Under the pieces are notes generated by a model that saw only the letters and a list, made by a program, of their open reading frames with translations, had not been told where the DNA came from and ran no database searches. Shown here piece after piece: positions 43,313 through 51,810 of a stretch of DNA of 64,000 nt. Each line of letters starts with the position of its first letter. Within the stretch, counting starts at the first letter, position 1. The translations under genes and the position numbers were made by a program. Origin of the DNA: Flavobacteriaceae bacterium MAR_2009_75 (GTDB lineage Bacteria > Bacteroidota > Bacteroidia > Flavobacteriales > Flavobacteriaceae). The DNA is taken from NCBI GenBank assembly GCA_002813285.1, contig PHTZ01000001.1, positions 1,859,501-1,923,500 of the forward strand, read 5' to 3'.

Positions 43313-44191
43313 ATGGGAAAATCTTTTGAACAGTATCAAAAACAGAAATTAATATCGTCTTACTTCTCGGTTGCGTTGAGTATCGGTCTCGTTCTGTTTT
43401 TATTGGGCATTTTGGGGCTTTTGGTGTTGAATACCAAAAAGATGGCCGACCATTTTAAAGAACAGATTACCATTTCTGTTTTTTTGAAAGACGAGGCCAA
43501 AGAATCGGAAGTCGATCAACTGCAAAAAACATTGCTACAGACCGAGCATACGAAAGCGGCCATCTATGTCTCTAAAGAAGAAGCGGCCGAACAACACAGC
43601 GAAGAAATCGGCGAAGATTTTCAAGACTTTCTGGGCTATAATCCTTTAAAAAATTCAATAGATGTTCAATTAAAGGCTGATTTCGTAACCCCTGAACAAA
43701 TCGCAGAAATTGCAGAAAATCTTTCCGCTAAGACCTATGTAGAAGAAGTAAGCTATGACAAACCCTTGGTGGGCCTGCTTAGCGAAAACGTAAAGAGAAT
43801 CAGTTTTTGGATACTCGTCGCGAGCGGTATTTTTACTTTTATCGCCTTTTTATTGATCAACAGTTCGATCCGGTTATCGATTTATTCGAAAAGATTTATT
43901 ATCAAGACCATGCAAATGGTCGGGGCGACCAAAGGCTTTATCCGCCGTCCTTTTTTATGGACAAACATCAAATTGGGCATGCTGGGCGCATTTATTGCGG
44001 CAGCCGTGCTAGGGGTCGTTCTCTTCTATTTAGACAAGAACTTTCCTGAGCTTGAACTTTTCAAAGAAGTGGAAATATTGGGCATGCTTTTCGGGGCGAT
44101 TTTCTTACTGGGCGTTCTCATTTCGTTAATCTGTACTTTCTTTGCCACCCAACGTTTTTTAAATTTGCGAACCGATGAGTTATATTATTGA
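43313..44191 (+). CDS. ftsX: Cell-division protein FtsX
   Basis: A 292-aa membrane protein. One N-terminal helix (about 20-42), a periplasmic domain (about 45-160), and three C-terminal helices with the FtsX block IYSKRFIIKTMQMVGATKGFIRRPF (shown here only as the start IYSKRFIIK and end RRPF of that stretch). With the ATPase FtsE it activates peptidoglycan hydrolases at the division site. No ftsE gene is next to it, so FtsE is coded elsewhere. The run ftsX-DUF3098-uppP-truB is a conserved Bacteroidota order as I know it. Confidence 0.93.
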   Translation: MGKSFEQYQKQKLISSYFSVALSIGLVLFLLGILGLLVLNTKKMADHFKEQITISVFLKDEAKESEVDQLQKTLLQTEHTKAAIYVSKEEAAEQHSEEIGEDFQDFLGYNPLKNSIDVQLKADFVTPEQIAEIAENLSAKTYVEEVSYDKPLVGLLSENVKRISFWILVASGIFTFIAFLLINSSIRLSIYSKRFIIKTMQMVGATKGFIRRPFLWTNIKLGMLGAFIAAAVLGVVLFYLDKNFPELELFKEVEILGMLFGAIFLLGVLISLICTFFATQRFLNLRTDELYY

Positions 44192-44268
44192 TAAATGGTT
44201 TATGTTGTGTTGCGGTCGTAAACTTGTTAACTGTTACCAATAAGACCGATAACAAATAACTTTTTCGC

Positions 44269-44276
44269 TAAATTTG
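44269..44276 (+). promoter_or_regulatory. -7 promoter element before the DUF3098 gene
   Basis: TAAATTTG, exact TA-n2-TTTG, 4 bp before ATG 44281. Like the epimerase promoter, it implies a leaderless or nearly leaderless mRNA for DUF3098-uppP-truB. Confidence 0.6.
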
Positions 44277-44280
44277 CAGC

Positions 44281-44547
44281 ATGGGCAAAAAACACCAAAA
44301 ATCGACGAGCCAGCCAAAGCAAGAATTCATCTTCCAGAAGAAAAATTACACCTTTATGTTTATAGGCCTTGCCTTTATCGTATTGGGTTTTATTTTGATG
44401 AGTGGTGGAGGTAGCGACGACCCCAATGTATTCAACGAAGACATCTACAGTTTTCGTAGAATTCGTTTAGCGCCTACCTTGGTCTTGATTGGTCTTGGCA
44501 TTGAAATCTATGCCATATTGTTGAATCCGCACAAGAATAAAAAATAA
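44281..44547 (+). CDS. DUF3098 membrane protein
   Basis: An 88-aa protein with a basic N-terminus (MGKKHQKSTSQPKQ) and two hydrophobic helices joined by the family loop MSGGGSDDPNVFNEDIYSFRRI. Function unknown. It lies 3 bp before uppP and 89 bp after ftsX, so it is translated with the undecaprenyl-diphosphatase. Confidence 0.93.
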   Translation: MGKKHQKSTSQPKQEFIFQKKNYTFMFIGLAFIVLGFILMSGGGSDDPNVFNEDIYSFRRIRLAPTLVLIGLGIEIYAILLNPHKNKK

Positions 44548-44550
44548 CTT

Positions 44551-45345
44551 TTGGATACTTTAGACGCCATCATTCTCGGTATCATTCAAGGATTGACCGA
44601 ATTTTTACCTGTATCATCAAGCGGACATTTAGAACTAGGCAAGGCCATTCTTGGTGATAATTCAGTACCTGAAGAAAGCCTGCTTTTTACCGTAATACTT
44701 CACTTTGCAACCGCTTTAAGCACCTTGGTCGTCTTTCGAAAGGATGTCTGGGAAATTATTAGCGGACTCTTCAGTTTCAAATGGAACGAAGAAACACAAT
44801 TCTCTTTAAAAATCATCATTTCGATGATACCTGCCGTCATGATTGGCCTGTTCTTTGAAGAACAATTGGAAGCCTTCTTTGGCGGAAATATTCGGTTCGT
44901 AGGCTTTATGTTATTAATTACCGCTGTGCTGCTTTACTTGGCCGATAAGGCCGAAGACACCGAAAGAAAAGTAAGTTTCGGTAATGCATTCGTTATCGGC
45001 GTGGCTCAGGCAGTAGCTATGTTGCCGGGTATTTCGAGAAGTGGGGCGACGATATCGACTTCGGTTCTTTTGGGAGTCGACAAAACAAAGGCGGCCCGAT
45101 TTTCGTTTCTTATGGTAGTGCCCTTAATTTTCGGAAAAATAGCTAAAGACCTGATGAGTGGCGAACTCGCCTTCAACGGTGATAACGGTGTTGCTATGGG
45201 TGCTGGTTTTATTGCTGCATTCTTAGCCGGTCTCGCCGCTTGCACCTGGATGATTCGATTGGTCAAGAAGAGTAAACTTTCTTATTTTGCCATATACTGC
45301 CTCATCGTAGGTATTATTGCTATCGCCTTCGGCTTCTTAGGATAA
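44551..45345 (+). CDS. uppP: Undecaprenyl-diphosphatase
   Basis: Integral membrane phosphatase (BacA type), 264 aa, that recycles the undecaprenyl-phosphate carrier for peptidoglycan and other polymers. Motif 1 is IIQGLTEFLPVSSSGH, motif 2 PGISRSGATIS, with about eight helices. The start codon is TTG at 44551: an in-frame stop lies six bases upstream and no ATG occurs before the conserved motif, so the TTG start is well supported. TruB follows after 32 bp. Confidence 0.95.
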   Translation: MDTLDAIILGIIQGLTEFLPVSSSGHLELGKAILGDNSVPEESLLFTVILHFATALSTLVVFRKDVWEIISGLFSFKWNEETQFSLKIIISMIPAVMIGLFFEEQLEAFFGGNIRFVGFMLLITAVLLYLADKAEDTERKVSFGNAFVIGVAQAVAMLPGISRSGATISTSVLLGVDKTKAARFSFLMVVPLIFGKIAKDLMSGELAFNGDNGVAMGAGFIAAFLAGLAACTWMIRLVKKSKLSYFAIYCLIVGIIAIAFGFLG

Positions 45346-45377
45346 GGTCTCGAACCACATAAAATTTGTAAAACGGA

Positions 45378-46103
45378 ATGGACAACCGTACCAAAGAAGA
45401 ATTTCTTAACGGACAACTATTACTCATTGATAAACCTTTGGGTTGGTCATCTTTTCAGGCGGTAAACAAACTGAAATGGGCCATTCGCAAAAAATTCAGT
45501 CTAAAGAAGATAAAAATAGGCCATGCCGGAACTCTTGATCCGCTTGCTACAGGTCTTCTACTTATCTGTACGGGTAAGTTCACCAAAACAATTCCCGAAC
45601 TTCAGGGTCAGGCCAAAGAATACACCGGCACAATAACCCTGGGTTCAACTACGCCATCTTACGACTTAGAGACCGATATCAATAAAACCTACCCCATCGA
45701 ACATATTTCGGAAAAAATGATCCAAGAAGCGGCTCAAAGTTTTCTTGGAGCGATAGAACAACGCCCCCCTGTTTTTTCGGCTATTAAAAAAGATGGAAAA
45801 AGACTATACGAATATGCCAGAAAAGGCTTGGAAGTCGAAATCAAGACCCGTACCGTTCATGTTTCGGCTTTCGATATCACTGAAATAAACATTCCCAAAG
45901 TTAAATTTCGTATCGAGTGCAGCAAGGGCACCTATATTCGAAGTTTGGCACATGATTTGGGACTAAAGTTACAGGCAGGGGCACATTTGTCTGAACTACG
46001 AAGAACCAAAATAGGGGATTACAACGTAAATAAAGCCCTAGATCCCAATGTTTTTGCAGAAAATCTGCTGGGGCCTTTCGAAGATGGAAAAAGTTATAGA
46101 TAA
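45378..46103 (+). CDS. truB: tRNA pseudouridine(55) synthase
   Basis: A 241-aa enzyme that isomerises U55 in the T-loop of tRNAs. The opening DKPLGWSSFQAVNKLK and the catalytic Asp in GHAGTLDPLATG are diagnostic, with KDGKRLYEYARKG and CSKGTYIRSLAHDLG as further family blocks. The short length means the C-terminal PUA domain is missing, as is normal in many Bacteroidota. Confidence 0.96.
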   Translation: MDNRTKEEFLNGQLLLIDKPLGWSSFQAVNKLKWAIRKKFSLKKIKIGHAGTLDPLATGLLLICTGKFTKTIPELQGQAKEYTGTITLGSTTPSYDLETDINKTYPIEHISEKMIQEAAQSFLGAIEQRPPVFSAIKKDGKRLYEYARKGLEVEIKTRTVHVSAFDITEINIPKVKFRIECSKGTYIRSLAHDLGLKLQAGAHLSELRRTKIGDYNVNKALDPNVFAENLLGPFEDGKSYR

Positions 46104-46161
46104 GAATTTCCGTTCAACGAAAAATTAAAATATTTTTAAAAATTTAGGGTTATAGATTAAT

Positions 46162-46887
46162 ATGAACCTCAACCGCAAGCAGTTATCTCTTTTAATCACC
46201 ATATTCTCAATGGCCATAGTGGTATTGTGCCTATACAACATTCAGTTAGGTGGTCAACAAGAAGAAGACGAGTATGTGGTAGAGATGGCTCTTGACGAAG
46301 AACTGATGGAAGAGCTTCTAGAGGAAGAAGAGCCTGAGGAAGAAATGGAAGACGTCGACCCGGTCAAAAGTCATATGGCCTACAATGAAACCGCAGAGGC
46401 CAGTCAGGGCAGCCCTGAACCCTTAAAGACCTTACAGGAAATATTGGCCGAACGGGAAGCCGCTGAAAACGGTGAAGATAGCGAGCCCTCCGATTCAGAT
46501 TATGCCGAACGGGTCAAAGAATTGAGAAAAAAACGTGAAGAGGCCAAACAGAAACTTGGCGAAAAAGAGGCCCATAAGCAAGAATTCACGAACAACTTGG
46601 CCAAACGCCGTACATCTGTATCATTTTCATTGATACAGCGCAACGGCTATAAGTTGCCCCCACCGATATATACTTGTATCGAGGGCGGTAAAGTGGTCAT
46701 TAATATCGAAGTGAATTCTGCCGGTAACGTAATCGATGCCGATTATAATTCTAAAAGTTCAGGCACTTCCAACGGATGTTTAGTTGAAAATGCCATTGCG
46801 TATGCCTACAAATCTAAGTTCAGCTCTGCATCTAGAGCCTCGCAAAAAGGCACTATCACCTACTTATTTCAGGGAAAGGCTCGCTAA
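46162..46887 (+). CDS. Single-pass protein with acidic linker and TonB-like C-terminal domain
   Basis: A 241-aa protein with one N-terminal helix (about 9-27), a very acidic stretch (about 35-70, rich in E/D), a basic coiled coil (about 110-150), and a C-terminal domain with YTCIEGGKVVINIEVNSAG and NGCLVENAIAYAYKSKF. That pattern resembles the TonB C-terminal fold, but the Pro/Lys-rich spacer of true TonB is absent. I do not assign a function. Its end overlaps the convergent thioredoxin-like gene by 24 bp. Confidence 0.72.
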   Translation: MNLNRKQLSLLITIFSMAIVVLCLYNIQLGGQQEEDEYVVEMALDEELMEELLEEEEPEEEMEDVDPVKSHMAYNETAEASQGSPEPLKTLQEILAEREAAENGEDSEPSDSDYAERVKELRKKREEAKQKLGEKEAHKQEFTNNLAKRRTSVSFSLIQRNGYKLPPPIYTCIEGGKVVINIEVNSAGNVIDADYNSKSSGTSNGCLVENAIAYAYKSKFSSASRASQKGTITYLFQGKAR

Positions 46888-47490
46888 GAGTTCTTTCAAA
46901 ATTGTTTGCCCCTTATCTTTATTATACCATTGCTGAAGTTCTTCTTTGAGTTCAGATAAAATGGTGCCGTGTTCGGCCTTATGGTCCGAAACCATTTTTG
47001 CAGCTGGCTCCGGGCGTGGGCCCCAATCTGAAAGTACTTCTTTAGTTTTGGAATCAAAGATTATCAATTTAGGTATCGACATGGCCCCTTTAGTCAAAAA
47101 ACGTTTCATTAAATCAAGATTCTCATCACGAAGAACTACCTTAAAATCTATTTTCGAACTAAGCTCCGCTATTTTGTTCATTACCGGTAACGAAGGCGCT
47201 GCATCACCACACCAACTTTCGGTAAGCACCAAAAAGGTAACATTTTTGTTTAGCTTCTGAAGCTGTTCAATCACCGCTTCATCAAACTTTACGGTTTTAT
47301 CAAAACGCTTCATTCGCCTATCGTTCAACAAGGTATAATTTGCCAATGCCTCGTTTTGCTCAGGCCCAGTGGCTTTACCCTCCAATGCCAATTGATTTAC
47401 CATCACCCTGTAGTCGCTATAGGAGATGGCTTGCGATAAAGCTTCTTGAATTAATTCTATAATCGATTTATTTGTTATTGATACGGACAT
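46864..47490 (-). CDS. Thioredoxin-fold protein with a single-cysteine active site
   Basis: A 208-aa cytoplasmic protein without a signal peptide. The thioredoxin fold is seen in VTFLVLTESWCGDAAPSLPVM, with W93-C94-G95-D96-A97 in place of Trp-Cys-x-x-Cys. The second Cys is Ala, so it cannot run a normal dithiol cycle. Many Bacteroidota have this WCGDA family; the function is not settled. It overlaps the convergent gene before it by 24 bp at the 3' ends. Confidence 0.88.
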   Translation of the reverse strand: MSVSITNKSIIELIQEALSQAISYSDYRVMVNQLALEGKATGPEQNEALANYTLLNDRRMKRFDKTVKFDEAVIEQLQKLNKNVTFLVLTESWCGDAAPSLPVMNKIAELSSKIDFKVVLRDENLDLMKRFLTKGAMSIPKLIIFDSKTKEVLSDWGPRPEPAAKMVSDHKAEHGTILSELKEELQQWYNKDKGQTILKELLASLSLK

Positions 47491-47712
47491 TCTTCTCTCT
47501 AATTTTATTCTATTCGCAGGATTGTTTCTCTCTAATATGAAGTATTATTGGTAGGGTTTTCTCCAGAAAACTTACATCCGCATTAAAGAGCGTTTTGTAC
47601 CATCAAAAAATTCATCAATTGCTCAAGCAAATTTTCAATCTAAACTCTAATTTACCTATTTCGCTTTGTATCTTTTTCGATTACTATATCTTTAGTTTTT
47701 AAAATCATTAAG

Positions 47713-48276
47713 ATGGATAAACAAAGATGTGGGTGGTGCATTGGCGATGAACTCTATGAAGCCTATCATGATGAAGAATGGGGCCTACCTGTGAAAGACG
47801 ATTCGACCTTGTTCGAGTTTTTATTGTTGGAATCTTTTCAAGCTGGATTAAGCTGGATAACCATTTTAAGAAAAAGAGAAAACTTTCGGGAAGCCTTTGA
47901 TCAATTCGATTATCAAAAAATTGCGGCATACGATCAGACAAAGAAAGATAGCCTCTTACAAAATGCCGGAATTATAAGAAACAGATTAAAGATTAATTCT
48001 GCAGTCAGCAATGCCCAAGCCTTCATGAAAATTCAAGAAGATTATGGTAGCTTTAGTAGTTACATATGGTCTTTCGTAGACCATAAACCTATTAAAAATG
48101 AGGTGGTAAATTATAAAGAGGCACCTGCGACTACGGCCATTTCAGATGCTATAAGCAAAGATTTAAAAAAGAAAGGCTTTAAGTTTGTGGGCAGTACTAT
48201 TGTTTATGCCTTTATGCAAGCTACCGGAATGGTCAATGACCACGAAACGACCTGTTTTAGATACAACGAAGTTTGA
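47713..48276 (+). CDS. tag: DNA-3-methyladenine glycosylase I
   Basis: A 187-aa base-excision repair enzyme. The zinc ligands Cys6, His19, His177 and Cys181 stand exactly two places after those of E. coli Tag (4, 17, 175, 179). The opening RCGWC..YHDEEWGLP and the FQAGLSWITILRKRENFR block are diagnostic. It removes N3-methyladenine from DNA. Together with the ATL protein it belongs to the alkylation defence of this genome, though the two are far apart. Confidence 0.96.
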   Translation: MDKQRCGWCIGDELYEAYHDEEWGLPVKDDSTLFEFLLLESFQAGLSWITILRKRENFREAFDQFDYQKIAAYDQTKKDSLLQNAGIIRNRLKINSAVSNAQAFMKIQEDYGSFSSYIWSFVDHKPIKNEVVNYKEAPATTAISDAISKDLKKKGFKFVGSTIVYAFMQATGMVNDHETTCFRYNEV

Positions 48277-48288
48277 AATGAATATATT

Positions 48289-48885
48289 ATGAGTTTAAAA
48301 AAAAGATACCTCACAGTTTTACCATGCATTCTTTTTCTTTTTTATGGTCAAGTGACACTGGGCCAGAATAAATACGAAAGAGAGTATAGAATCAAGAAAT
48401 CGCAATTTCCAAAAGCGGCCCTGGATTACATTTCAGATAAAATTGAAGACACTAGACGCGTACGATTCTACAAAGAGACCGACAGCACTAAGATTAGCTA
48501 TGAGGCCAAATTCAAAAAAGACCGGCTTCGGTATAGTGTAGAATTCGATGAAGACGGAACTTTAGAGGATATTGAAATTTTAATCAAAGAAGTAGATATA
48601 CCAAATGACTCCTACGCCCAAATCACAAAATATCTCGACGCACAATTCAGCAAATATCGTATTAGGCGCATGCAACAGCAATATCCGGTAGGTGAAGATG
48701 ATATTGAAACTACGATAAGAAATGCCTTTCAGAATCTAATGTTACCCAATATAAATTATGAATTTATCGTTTCGGGCAAAAAGAAGAATGGCTATGAGCA
48801 ATTTGAAATATTATTTGATTCGCAAGGCAATTTTGTAAACCTAAGAAAATCGTTACCCCCTAATTATGACCATGTACTTTATTAA
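48289..48885 (+). CDS. Secreted PepSY-like hypothetical protein
   Basis: A 198-aa protein with a signal peptide (MSLKKRYLTVLPCILFLF, cleavage near VTLGQ) and two repeats of a PepSY-like alpha-beta unit (about 35-110 and 115-195), each ending in a beta strand pair such as LRYSVEFDEDGTLEDIEI and EQFEILFDSQGNFVNLR. The family is not assigned. It starts 12 bp after tag and overlaps the next gene by 20 bp, so the three are probably one transcript. Confidence 0.72.
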   Translation: MSLKKRYLTVLPCILFLFYGQVTLGQNKYEREYRIKKSQFPKAALDYISDKIEDTRRVRFYKETDSTKISYEAKFKKDRLRYSVEFDEDGTLEDIEILIKEVDIPNDSYAQITKYLDAQFSKYRIRRMQQQYPVGEDDIETTIRNAFQNLMLPNINYEFIVSGKKKNGYEQFEILFDSQGNFVNLRKSLPPNYDHVLY

Positions 48886-49552
48886 GAAATGCGTTGTAAT
48901 TCTTTTCTTCTTATTGGCATGCGCAACCCATGGTCAAGATAATTTCACTTTCTATATAGAACCGGCAATTTCTTTAAATTACGACGTTGCTACCAACTAC
49001 ACCCATAATTTTGAAATTGCCAATCGAAATTATATTTATGATGAAGATGTAGCACTTAGTGTTCGCCAATTAGAAATAGCCCATTTCTCAAAGCTTGAAA
49101 TTGGTTTTGATCAAAGTATTGCATTCGGTATCAAATACCGATTTAGAGAAGCTTTTGAAAGTGACGAGGAAAATGAATTAAGACTCACGCAACAATACAA
49201 CTTCACTAAGCGTGACGGAAATGCCCGTATAGGTAATCGAATAAGACTCGAACAGCGCATAAGGCCATCTATCACTATACACCGTCTTAGGTATCGATTG
49301 GCATTCGACACCCCATTGAACGGCGAACAATTAGATGTTGGCGAGGCCTATTTTGTGGTTTCTACCGAGGCATTATTGAGCCTGGCCAAAGCGAGTAAAC
49401 CAGAATTTGACCAACGTTTCACCTCTCAAATAGGGTGGTTATTGAACCCTGAGACCAAACTTCAAACAGGTATCGAATATCGGTTTGAAAATTACGGTCA
49501 GAAAACAGAAAATGTATTGTTCTTATTGGTCGGCCTGGTCTTTTCTATGTAG
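48866..49552 (+). CDS. DUF2490-type outer-membrane protein
   Basis: A 228-aa protein with a signal peptide (cleavage near ATHGQ, residue 24) followed by amphipathic beta strands and an aromatic-to-hydrophobic ending. The RIGNRIRLEQRIR block and the FRYRL-like IHRLRYRLAF are typical of DUF2490, a beta-barrel of unknown function. ATG 48866 or 48872 can start it; either overlaps the previous gene. The 3' end overlaps the convergent aat gene by 30 bp. Confidence 0.78.
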   Translation: MTMYFIKKCVVILFFLLACATHGQDNFTFYIEPAISLNYDVATNYTHNFEIANRNYIYDEDVALSVRQLEIAHFSKLEIGFDQSIAFGIKYRFREAFESDEENELRLTQQYNFTKRDGNARIGNRIRLEQRIRPSITIHRLRYRLAFDTPLNGEQLDVGEAYFVVSTEALLSLAKASKPEFDQRFTSQIGWLLNPETKLQTGIEYRFENYGQKTENVLFLLVGLVFSM

Positions 49553-50176
49553 TATTTCAATAAACTCTTGCCTAGGCATTTCCTTAGCACCCAAACTTGC
49601 CAGATGGTCGGTATACAATTGACAATCAATTAAGCGGTATTGCTTTCGCTCCATTTCTTGGGCCATTTTTATAAAAGCGAATTTAGAGGCATTGCTTACC
49701 GTACTGAACATGCTCTCGCCACAAAAAACATGGCCCAGATCAATTCCATAAAGTCCACCTACCAAATGCCCATTTTGCCATACCTCATATGATTGGGCAA
49801 GCCCGTTCTCATGTAAAGCGACGTAAGCCTTTTGCATCTCACTAGTTATCCAAGTACCTTCTTGCCCTTTTCTTTTGATATGGGAACACTTTTCAATAAC
49901 CTTATCGAAACAGGTATTTTTGGTCAACCGGAAATTCTCGTTTTTAATCACTTTTCGCATACTCTTCGAAATTCGAACCTCACTAGGTATCAAAACCATT
50001 CGAGGGTCGGGACTCCACCATAAAATTAAGGAACCCTCATTGAACCACGGAAAAATTCCATTGCGGTAAGAAAGTGCTAATCTAGCAGGTGAAAGGTCTC
50101 CACCGACGGCCAATAAGCCTTCTTCATTAGCATGGTTTACAGGAGGAAATTCAAGCTTATCGGTAACGAAAAACAT
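49523..50176 (-). CDS. aat: Leucyl/phenylalanyl-tRNA--protein transferase
   Basis: A 217-aa enzyme of the N-end rule that adds Leu or Phe to proteins with N-terminal Arg/Lys. The core is LLAVGGDLSPARLALSYRNG, FPWFNEGSLILWWSPDPRMVL and VGGLYGIDLGHVFCGESMFS. Length is normal. It overlaps the DUF2490 gene on the other strand by 30 bp. Confidence 0.95.
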   Translation of the reverse strand: MFFVTDKLEFPPVNHANEEGLLAVGGDLSPARLALSYRNGIFPWFNEGSLILWWSPDPRMVLIPSEVRISKSMRKVIKNENFRLTKNTCFDKVIEKCSHIKRKGQEGTWITSEMQKAYVALHENGLAQSYEVWQNGHLVGGLYGIDLGHVFCGESMFSTVSNASKFAFIKMAQEMERKQYRLIDCQLYTDHLASLGAKEMPRQEFIEILHRKDQADQ

Positions 50177-50215
50177 GGGTTGTTATTTACCATAAAAATA
50201 CATTTATGGTGCTTA

Positions 50216-50252
50216 TAAAAAAACCTGCAAGCTTAGTGGCCTGCAGGTTTTT
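50216..50252 (-). terminator. Terminator after the DUF3127 gene
   Basis: AAACCTGCA and TGCAGGTTT pair around a 14-base loop, flanked by A-run and T-run. It lies 20 bp after the DUF3127 stop and just upstream of aat. Confidence 0.8.
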
Positions 50253-50271
50253 ATTCCCTTTAGATTTTTTT

Positions 50272-50649
50272 TTAAAAAGGTAGATCGTCATGATCTTCTT
50301 CATTCAGGTCATCAGCCGGAGCGAAGGCTTCCGCTGGTGGCACCGGAGGCATTTGCCCGCCACTTGGCTCTTGTTGAAGACTTTCTATACGCCAACCTTG
50401 AATCGAGTTAAAGTATTTTACTTCACCTTGAGGATTGGTCCATTCCCTTCCGCGAAGGTTGATGCTGATCTTCACATCTTGCCCTACATTATAATTGTTC
50501 AACAAATCCGTCTTGTCTTGAACAAACTCTATCATTATATGTTGCGGGTATTGTTCTTCTGTGGTAACTACCACTTCACGTTTTCTAAAACCGTTATTTC
50601 CGAAGGTCTGTGTTTCTCCTACTAGCTTAATTTTACCTTGTACTTCCAT
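50272..50649 (-). CDS. DUF3127 protein with an SSB-like acidic tail
   Basis: A 125-aa protein. Residues 1-85 look like an OB-fold (KIKLVGETQTFGNNGFRKRE, VKISINLRGREW). It ends with a Pro-rich linker and the acidic tip NEEDHDDLPF. That tip closely resembles the C-terminal tip of single-stranded DNA-binding proteins (DDDIPF), which recruits repair and replication enzymes. The family is common in Bacteroidota and unassigned. The tail suggests, but does not show, a role at single-stranded DNA. Confidence 0.88.
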   Translation of the reverse strand: MEVQGKIKLVGETQTFGNNGFRKREVVVTTEEQYPQHIMIEFVQDKTDLLNNYNVGQDVKISINLRGREWTNPQGEVKYFNSIQGWRIESLQQEPSGGQMPPVPPAEAFAPADDLNEEDHDDLPF

Positions 50650-50774
50650 GACTATGAATTATATGTTAACTGAAACTATATTACGGTTTAAAAGTAAAAT
50701 TTAAAGCACGATCCACCTAACAAAAATCAGATAAGTTATCATAGATAATAAACAGGTTTTGTACCGTAAAATTT

Positions 50775-51659
50775 TCATTGCGCCAATAGAACTTTCCAAG
50801 CAGAAAGCACATCATTTTTTTGCAAATACTCTTGCGCCCGACGTTCAAGTGGTTCTCGCTCTCCACCACTGATCAATGCTCGAACTTCCATATTGGAAGC
50901 CACAAAATCATTTACTTCACTTGTATCGGGAATTCGCTCTACGTTACCCAAAAGACCTAAATCGTTACCGGTTAAAACCTTGCTCGCCCTAATATGACCT
51001 GGCATGCTGTCTATACCCACGCCCAGTTTAGACAAGGGTTTAGGTACTTCAAACAGCCCTTTATTGGCCCTGCTGTACCAATTACCGCCCATTCGGGCAA
51101 CTTGATCAATCTTTTGCTGATCGATACTTCCGTTTTCATCAAGAATATTTCTGTCTATATGAATCTTTACTACCTCTGAAAAAATAAGGTTACCTGCCCC
51201 ACCATCTTTGCCCAAAGCCTCGACTTTGGTCACTTTACATTCAAATTGCACGGGAGATTCCCCTACACGATATGGCTTTACCAAATCTGATTTTACCATG
51301 GTGAGCCCCGCTTTTTTGAACTCATTTTCGCCTTTACCATATTCGGTGCTCGAGAGTGACATCTGTTGTACCATATCATAATTAACGATATTGATGACCA
51401 CTTCCATAGTCAAAAGTACATTTTGCAGCGTATGCTTGGTAGTGTTGTTTCGCACCCTTCTTGCCGGCGAAAAAATTAAGATAGGAGGATTGCTACCGAA
51501 CACATTGAAAAAACTAAAAGGAGACAAATTCGGCCGCCCCTTTTCATCGACTGTGCTCGCAAACGCAATAGGCCTTGGGCCAATAGCACCTAATAAATAA
51601 CCGTGCAATTCACCTGTAGAGACCGTTTCGGGAAGCACTGAAATCATTTCTTTATCCAT
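50775..51659 (-). CDS. Flavin reductase-like domain protein
   Basis: A 294-aa protein of the flavin reductase/FMN-binding split-barrel superfamily. The flavin-binding segment is IGPRPIAFASTVDEKGRPNLSPFS, followed by RRVRNNTTKHTL and VNIVNYDMVQQMSLSS. The extra C-terminal 90 residues are helical. It could use FMN in reduction or oxygenase partnering. It is divergent from the histidine-kinase gene at 51811. Confidence 0.88.
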   Translation of the reverse strand: MDKEMISVLPETVSTGELHGYLLGAIGPRPIAFASTVDEKGRPNLSPFSFFNVFGSNPPILIFSPARRVRNNTTKHTLQNVLLTMEVVINIVNYDMVQQMSLSSTEYGKGENEFKKAGLTMVKSDLVKPYRVGESPVQFECKVTKVEALGKDGGAGNLIFSEVVKIHIDRNILDENGSIDQQKIDQVARMGGNWYSRANKGLFEVPKPLSKLGVGIDSMPGHIRASKVLTGNDLGLLGNVERIPDTSEVNDFVASNMEVRALISGGEREPLERRAQEYLQKNDVLSAWKVLLAQ

Positions 51660-51738
51660 AAGCCTAAAGATACATATTTTAGTACCGTTTCGTAAAAGGA
51701 GCGGCTACCCCCACATACCAATTTGTCATCATTTGCGT

Positions 51739-51746
51739 TATATTTG
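51739..51746 (+). promoter_or_regulatory. -7 promoter element of the kinase-zinc ribbon gene pair
   Basis: TATATTTG, exact TA-n2-TTTG, 64 bp before ATG 51811, giving a leader of about 55-60 nt. No clear -33 match. Confidence 0.5.
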
Positions 51747-51810
51747 ACGAGAACCTTATTGAAGAAGCACCTACCATGTTCAAAAGGGCCTTTAAAAGAC
51801 CATTCGCTCA

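Noticed and set aside
46162-46887. Bona fide TonB
   Set aside because: Acidic rather than Pro/Lys-rich spacer, no ExbB/ExbD genes near, and only weak similarity to the TonB C-terminal domain.
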